DNA of 64,000 nt from the NCBI RefSeq assembly GCF_010994275.1, contig NZ_WMCD01000002.1:434001-498000 (forward strand), in the 5' to 3' direction. The notes under the pieces were generated by a model. That model was given only the letters and a program-made list of their open reading frames with translations. It had not been told where the DNA came from and did no database searches. This DNA is from Cyclobacterium jeungdonense (GTDB lineage: Bacteria > Bacteroidota > Bacteroidia > Cytophagales > Cyclobacteriaceae). Position numbers and translations under genes: made by a program. This document shows positions 59,741 to 64,000 of this stretch, one piece after another (the stretch's first letter is position 1; every line of letters begins with the position of its first letter).

Positions 59741-60679
59741 TTAAACAGGAAGTTTTATTACGTAGGACCTACCCCTTCGCACATTCAATTGCCGGTTGAT
59801 GAGCCATGGGTTGTAAGTTTTGACCTCCTTATAGGTGCTTTTTTGTTCTTTTGCCCATTCAGCCAGGTTAGTGATGCTCTCCGTAACCTCTATTTCCCTT
59901 AGCGGAGGCAATTTGTAAAGATCGTCCTGCTGAAGCTCAAAGCCATACTTTCCGGGATTTTCAAAGATCTCTTTGAGTGCCAGGGCCCGGAACAGGTACC
60001 TGCTGGTCTCTTCATTCAGATACAGGTCGTAATAATCCGGACTCAATTGCTGGTTTTTTCTGCGGGTTATTCCGGCAATCCCCATGTTATAACTAGCGGC
60101 TACACTGGTCCAGTTGCCAAATTTCCCATACGAGTCCCGGAGATATTTGCACGCGGCCAGGGTGGCTTTTTCGAAGTGGTACCTTTCGTCCACATCCCGA
60201 CTTACTTCCAGCCCAAAATCTCCAGCTGTTCCTCTCATAAACTGCCAAAACCCCTTAGCCCCTGCCGGCGAAGTCACGTTCATCAAGCCCGACTCTATCA
60301 GGGCCACATATTTAAAGTCTTCCGGAATGCCATTTTCTTCCAGCGTCTGCTCAATGTGGGGGAAAAATTTTCCCGCCCGCTTCATCATCAGTACCGTATT
60401 GGATTCCCAGTAAGAATTGACGTATAATTCCCTTTCATAGCGCTCGTATACCTCTGGGTCTTCCATAGGCACTTTTTCCCCGGCAAATTCCGGGGACTGC
60501 GGCAACTCAAAAATCCGTACCCTGGGTAAACGGTCAGGTTTCGCTTCCTGGATTTTTGCCCGGGTGTCCCGCGGATTTTCCACAAGTTCCGTATTTGAAA
60601 CCCGAAACCACAAATAGCCTATCAAAACAAACTGCAGGACTAATAATAAATACACATACGGAAGGTGTTTGGTATCCAC
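59741..60679 (-). CDS. Membrane-anchored lytic transglycosylase (SLT domain)
   Basis: A 312-residue MltD-like murein transglycosylase. An N-terminal anchor (about 8-25) is followed by a linker and the SLT domain (about 110-225) with catalytic Glu129 in YVALIESGLMN, then SPAGAKGFWQFMRGTAGDFGL and VAASYNMGIAGITRR. The C-terminus (about 270-312) has a degenerate LysM-like segment ending GRSYVIKLPV. The start is a GTG at 60679, directly before the anchor helix; no upstream ATG fits. It begins 3 nt after the stop of a LOG-family remnant, as if it were once the second gene of an operon. Confidence 0.9.
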   Translation of the reverse strand: MDTKHLPYVYLLLVLQFVLIGYLWFRVSNTELVENPRDTRAKIQEAKPDRLPRVRIFELPQSPEFAGEKVPMEDPEVYERYERELYVNSYWESNTVLMMKRAGKFFPHIEQTLEENGIPEDFKYVALIESGLMNVTSPAGAKGFWQFMRGTAGDFGLEVSRDVDERYHFEKATLAACKYLRDSYGKFGNWTSVAASYNMGIAGITRRKNQQLSPDYYDLYLNEETSRYLFRALALKEIFENPGKYGFELQQDDLYKLPPLREIEVTESITNLAEWAKEQKSTYKEVKTYNPWLINRQLNVRRGRSYVIKLPV

Positions 60680-60682
60680 GGC

Positions 60683-60838
60683 TTAATAATTTGGAGATAA
60701 TAAATAGTTGCGGTAAAACCTGTCAATGGCGGCCACGGCTTCGTCTGCCGTATCTACCAGCGTAAAAAGGTTCAGGTCTTTTTGCTTGAATGCGTTACGA
60801 ATCTTGTCTTCCTCTATCAGATACACTTTAAAATAAAT
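60683..60838 (-). pseudogene. 3' remnant of a LOG-family (TIGR00730) gene
   Basis: A minus-strand frame of 51 codons encodes KVYLIEEDKIRNAFKQKDLN, then LFTLVDTADEAVAAIDRFYR, then NYLLSPNY and a stop at 60685-60683. The segment LFxLVDTxDEAV..I..FY..YLLSPN is how I recall the C-terminus of Bacteroidota LOG-family (cytokinin-riboside phosphoribohydrolase-like) proteins, which are about 190-240 residues long. The frame is blocked by TAA at 60841-60839 and the AT-rich sequence beyond shows no related coding, so the 5' part is lost. Confidence 0.6.
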
Positions 60839-60997
60839 TTAAAAAATCCGTTTTAGATTCATTGCTATTTTCGTTGAAAGTAGTGGTTTCAGCGAAACCA
60901 ACCAAATAACTTCCGAATTATTTAATCCACTGGGAAAATCCTCCCATTTATTAGTAGAAAAGTAGGCGTTTTTCGTTTTTTTTCTCTTAATTATAAA
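60839..60997 (+). promoter_or_regulatory. Upstream region of the sugar-acid operon with palindromic site
   Basis: TGGTTTC (60884-60890), AGC, GAAACCA (60894-60900) form a perfect 7-bp inverted repeat about 100 bp ahead of the permease gene. A second shorter repeat (TGGGA/TCCCA) is near 60931-60946. Such sites are typical operators for LacI- or GntR-type regulators of catabolic operons; no regulator gene is in the window. No convincing -7/-33 pair was found. Confidence 0.4.
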
Positions 60998-62359
60998 ATG
61001 GTTTCCCTGGTCCAATCTTTTTACTGGCCTTTTCTGGTGCTTTTGCTGAGCGTGGCTCTGGTTGCTCTATTGATTTCCAGATGGCGGTTCCATCCTTTTA
61101 TCGCGCTCGTTTTAGCAGCGGTATTTGTAGGCTTACTTACCCCCGGCGTGGTGGGTGATCAGGGTATGATGGCTACTCTCGAGCTACCCATGACCGAATT
61201 AGGGGTAATGGCCGGGAAAATTGCCTGGGTCATTGCTTTAGCAGCCATTATCGGTACGGCCATGATGGAAAGCGGTGCTGCCTCTCAAATCGTCTCTCAC
61301 CTTCTAAAAAGACTGGGTGAAAAACAAGCTGCCCTAGCCCTTATGGTCGCAGCTTTTATTCTTTCCATCCCGGTATTTCTGGATACCGTTTTTTTCTTGC
61401 TAATCCCTTTGGGCATCACTCTGGCAGCAAAAACCGGAAAAGATTACGTGCTCTACGTCACCGCCATTGGTGGCGGTGCGGCCATCACCCATAGTATTGT
61501 CCCTCCCACCCCCGGTCCTTTGATCATGGCCGAAACGATGGGGATAGACCTGGGACTGGTCATCAGTGCAGGACTGCTGCTGGGTATCCTTCCGGCTATC
61601 TTAGTCATCTTCGTAGGTAAAAAACTCAATCAAAAACTCTCCATACCCCTACGAATTGCTCCCCCAAATGCCGCAAACGTCAGAAAAAAACTTTCCCTTA
61701 CCTCCTCCCTGCTGCCCATAATTTTGCCGATACTTCTAATCGGATCCGCCTCCCTGGTAGAGGCGATCACCGGAAAGATACCCGAATGGCTGGGGTTTCT
61801 CGGAAATAAAAACCTGGCCATGGGAGTTGGGACAGGGGTGGCTTTATACCTCTGGGCCAAAGCCCGTGAACTTGAATCCAACCAACTTTGGCAAAAAATC
61901 GGAAAACCGCTGGAAATCGGAGGATTGATCATTTTGATTACCAGCGCCGGCGGTGCTTATGGTGCCATGATAGGTCGTAGCGGTATCGGAGAAGCAATAC
62001 GTCTGGCAACGGAAAACTTCCACATTCATTACGTGCCACTAGCCTGGATAATCGCTGCTGTACTGAAAACTGCACAAGGCTCGGGCACGGTGGCCATGAT
62101 TTCCAGCGCAGCCATTGTTTCCGCTCTCATTGGCAATGGCCCTGCTTTACCTTATCATCCGGTTTACCTGCTTATGGCTATGGGTTTTGGGTCCCTTTTC
62201 GTATCTTGGATGAACGACAGTGCCTTTTGGGTAGTTGCCCGAATGAGCGGGCTGACAGAAAAAGAAGCCCTGAAAACCTGGACCTTTTTGCTTGCCATTA
62301 TTTCGTTGACAGGTATGGTTCAGGTTTGGCTATTGTCCTGGATAATCCCATTGATCTAA
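60998..62359 (+). CDS. GntP-family sugar-acid:proton symporter
   Basis: A 453-residue, roughly 12-helix inner-membrane permease of the GntP family (gluconate and related sugar acids). Typical segments are LLTPGVVGDQGM, AMMESGAASQIVSHLLKRLG, SIPVFLDTVFFLLIPLG, ITHSIVPPTPGPLIMAETMG and TAQGSGTVAMISSAAIVS. The next gene encodes a D-erythronate dehydrogenase-like protein 19 bp downstream, so the substrate is probably a four-carbon or similar sugar acid rather than gluconate; that is inference from context. Confidence 0.93.
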   Translation: MVSLVQSFYWPFLVLLLSVALVALLISRWRFHPFIALVLAAVFVGLLTPGVVGDQGMMATLELPMTELGVMAGKIAWVIALAAIIGTAMMESGAASQIVSHLLKRLGEKQAALALMVAAFILSIPVFLDTVFFLLIPLGITLAAKTGKDYVLYVTAIGGGAAITHSIVPPTPGPLIMAETMGIDLGLVISAGLLLGILPAILVIFVGKKLNQKLSIPLRIAPPNAANVRKKLSLTSSLLPIILPILLIGSASLVEAITGKIPEWLGFLGNKNLAMGVGTGVALYLWAKARELESNQLWQKIGKPLEIGGLIILITSAGGAYGAMIGRSGIGEAIRLATENFHIHYVPLAWIIAAVLKTAQGSGTVAMISSAAIVSALIGNGPALPYHPVYLLMAMGFGSLFVSWMNDSAFWVVARMSGLTEKEALKTWTFLLAIISLTGMVQVWLLSWIIPLI

Positions 62360-62378
62360 CTAATAAACCCATCAATCT

Positions 62379-63344
62379 ATGCACGTATTGATAATCGGTG
62401 GAGGAGGCTTTATAGGCAGTCGCCTGGCCGTTGAATACCGCCAAAAACATCCCACTGCATCCACTACCGTGACCTTATTTGATCGTCACTTTCCGGAGGT
62501 CTTGAAAAAGGATCCGGACTTCGAATGTGTAAATGGAGATTTTGGCGATCCTTCTCAAATAGATCCCTTACTGGAAAAGAAGCCGGGCCTGATCTTTCAC
62601 CTCGCAGCGATTGTAAGTGGGGAAGCTGAAAAAAATTTCGATCTGGGCATGCAGGTCAATCTGAAGGGATCGCTGCACCTGCTGGAAAAATGCAGGGCGT
62701 TAGGGCATCAGCCACGAATTGTGTTTGCCAGCTCCTGTGGTATTTTTGGCGGAGACGTGGATCAGGTCATTTCTGAGGATACTGCCCCCAAACCGAGGAG
62801 CTCCTACGGTACTCAAAAAGCTATTGTGGATCTTTTGATGAATGATTACAGCCGTAGAGGCTTTGTGGATGCACGCTGCCTCCGACTACCCACTATCACG
62901 GTGCGCCCCGGCAAACCCAATGCGGCCACCTCCTCTTTTTTAAGCAGTATCATCCGTGAGCCGCTCGATGGCAAAAAAGCCAGCTATCCCGTGGATCCTT
63001 CCTCGGAATTCTGGATACTATCTCCCAAACAAGTGGTGAGAAACTTTATCCATGCAGCGATTCTGGACGCGGCCCGTATCGGAGACGATCGTACCATTAA
63101 TTTGCCGGGCCTTACCGTCACCGTGCAGCACATGATCGATTGCCTTGAAAAAGTAGCAGGTCCGGAAACAGTCCAACTGATTACCCACGAACCAGATGCC
63201 TTTTTACAAAGCATCGTTCTGACCTGGCCCCCTCATTTTAACACCAGAAAAGCGGACAAACTAGGCTTTACTGCAGACAAGGATGTAACAGAAATCATTC
63301 GAAATTACATACAGGAAGAAAGCATAAAACTTTCCAATGCATGA
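62379..63344 (+). CDS. denD: D-erythronate dehydrogenase-like protein (DenD)
   Basis: A 321-residue extended-SDR. The NAD-binding motif is GGGGFIGSRLA (residues 7-17), with HLAAIVSGEAEKNFDLGM, SSCGIFGG and catalytic Tyr143/Lys147 in SYGTQK. RLPTITVRPGKPNAATSSF is the signature that separates DenD-type proteins from sugar epimerases. DenD oxidises D-erythronate to 2-oxo-tetronate, followed in known pathways by OtnI, OtnK and OtnC, none of which are visible here and which may lie beyond the right edge. It follows the GntP permease by 19 bp. Confidence 0.85.
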   Translation: MHVLIIGGGGFIGSRLAVEYRQKHPTASTTVTLFDRHFPEVLKKDPDFECVNGDFGDPSQIDPLLEKKPGLIFHLAAIVSGEAEKNFDLGMQVNLKGSLHLLEKCRALGHQPRIVFASSCGIFGGDVDQVISEDTAPKPRSSYGTQKAIVDLLMNDYSRRGFVDARCLRLPTITVRPGKPNAATSSFLSSIIREPLDGKKASYPVDPSSEFWILSPKQVVRNFIHAAILDAARIGDDRTINLPGLTVTVQHMIDCLEKVAGPETVQLITHEPDAFLQSIVLTWPPHFNTRKADKLGFTADKDVTEIIRNYIQEESIKLSNA

Positions 63345-63431
63345 ACCCAAGCATGACTCAAGCGATACATGGAGGGATGATTATAAAACATGCGAGATTC
63401 CACCTGACTGTTGAAAAAAAATTAAAAACAC

Positions 63432-64000
63432 ATGAATCAAAACGTTAAAACCGCATTGATCACCGGTGCGGGTTCAGGAATTGGCCGAGCAGTGGCCCAG
63501 GCACTGGCCAAGGACGGTTGGCACCTAATCCTCACCGGCAGAAGGAAGGAACCTCTGGAAGAAACAGCCGACCTCTGCGAGGGCAATCCGCACTTGGTCT
63601 TCCCAGCAGACATTACCGATCCTGCGGGGGTACGGCAACTTTTCTTCACCCTGGAAGAAAAATTTGGACGGCTGGACCTTTTGTTTAATAATGCCGGGAT
63701 AAATGCACCGGCAGTTCCCCTGGAAGACCTCGCCTTTGCCGATTGGAAAAAGGTCATCGACACCAACCTGACCGGGGCCTTTCTTTGTACCCAAGAGGCG
63801 TTTCGGCTGATGAAAAAGCAAAATCCAAAAGGAGGACGAATTATTAATAATGGTTCCATCTCAGCACAGGTGCCCCGGCCCTTATCGGTGGCTTATACCG
63901 CAAGTAAACATGCGGTCACGGGCCTTACCCGCTCCACAAACCTGGATGGAAGAGCCTATAATATCGTTTGTGGCCAAATCGACATTGGAAATGCAAAAAG
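63432..64000 (+). CDS. Short-chain dehydrogenase, partial at the right edge
   Basis: The frame opens at ATG 63432 and is open to the window end (189 codons seen). Motifs are TGAGSGIG (11-18), NNAG (86-89), Ser142 in NGSISAQ, Tyr155 and Lys159 in YTASKHA, and CGQIDIGNA near the end, a feature of one SDR subgroup found in sugar-acid catabolic operons. It likely oxidises or reduces an intermediate of the pathway fed by the permease. It begins 87 bp after denD. Confidence 0.88.
   Translation, partial: MNQNVKTALITGAGSGIGRAVAQALAKDGWHLILTGRRKEPLEETADLCEGNPHLVFPADITDPAGVRQLFFTLEEKFGRLDLLFNNAGINAPAVPLEDLAFADWKKVIDTNLTGAFLCTQEAFRLMKKQNPKGGRIINNGSISAQVPRPLSVAYTASKHAVTGLTRSTNLDGRAYNIVCGQIDIGNAK

Overview
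The window looks like a chromosomal segment of a member of the Bacteroidota, most likely of the order Cytophagales. The evidence is the long IspG with an inserted domain, an alternative complex III (act) locus with a fused ActA, a TonB-dependent receptor paired with a surface lipoprotein, a large TamB, tandem SurA-like foldases, and promoters of the Bacteroidota type (TTTG, 19-20 nt, TAnnTTTG). No phage, insertion sequence, CRISPR array or rRNA operon is visible. Gene density is high and most of the content is core metabolism and envelope biology.

Layout. 1-3107 (minus): a partial MmcQ/YjbR-like gene, a small DUF6728-like membrane protein, ispG and a short-chain dehydrogenase. 3184-10427 (minus): a very large outer-membrane protein of unknown role and an orphan NtrY-like histidine kinase. 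10564-27067 (minus): a 16-gene respiratory locus transcribed from actA. It encodes the quinol:cytochrome c oxidoreductase ActABCDEF, oxidase subunits II and I, heme A and heme O synthases, two subunit III proteins and subunit IV. After an internal terminator follow the assembly genes sco, DUF420 (CtaM-like) and a small CAMC-motif protein. A clear promoter with an overlapping palindrome lies ahead of actA.

27068-32486: tRNA-Cys (plus), then on minus rpsA with a structured leader, and an overlapping four-gene set read tsaD, smpB, an NlpC/P60-like protein that has lost its catalytic residues, and an HNH endonuclease. 32530-39993: tamB and a photolyase (plus), a YdcF-like gene (minus), and a plus-strand protein joining two CBS repeats to a HEPN-like domain. 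40024-41847 (minus): a secreted family 9 glycoside hydrolase. 42016-44870 (plus): a partner-switching module (SpoIIE-type phosphatase, STAS protein, RsbW-like kinase). 44960-49239 (plus): three overlapping SurA-like foldase genes.

49567-60838 (minus): a secreted transglutaminase-like protein, a TonB-dependent receptor with an upstream beta-helix lipoprotein, uvrA, an AsmA-like protein, a lytic transglycosylase and the 3' remnant of a LOG-family gene. 60998-64000 (plus): a sugar-acid operon with a GntP permease, a D-erythronate dehydrogenase-like protein and a partial SDR, running off the window.

Most of the window is ordinary. The parts most worth a second look are the CBS-HEPN protein (39265-39993), the dead NlpC/P60 protein (30232-31047), the conserved-looking CAMC protein at the end of the oxidase locus, the partner-switch module next to the foldase cluster, and the regulatory palindrome in front of actA. 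No complete undescribed system could be demonstrated from sequence alone.
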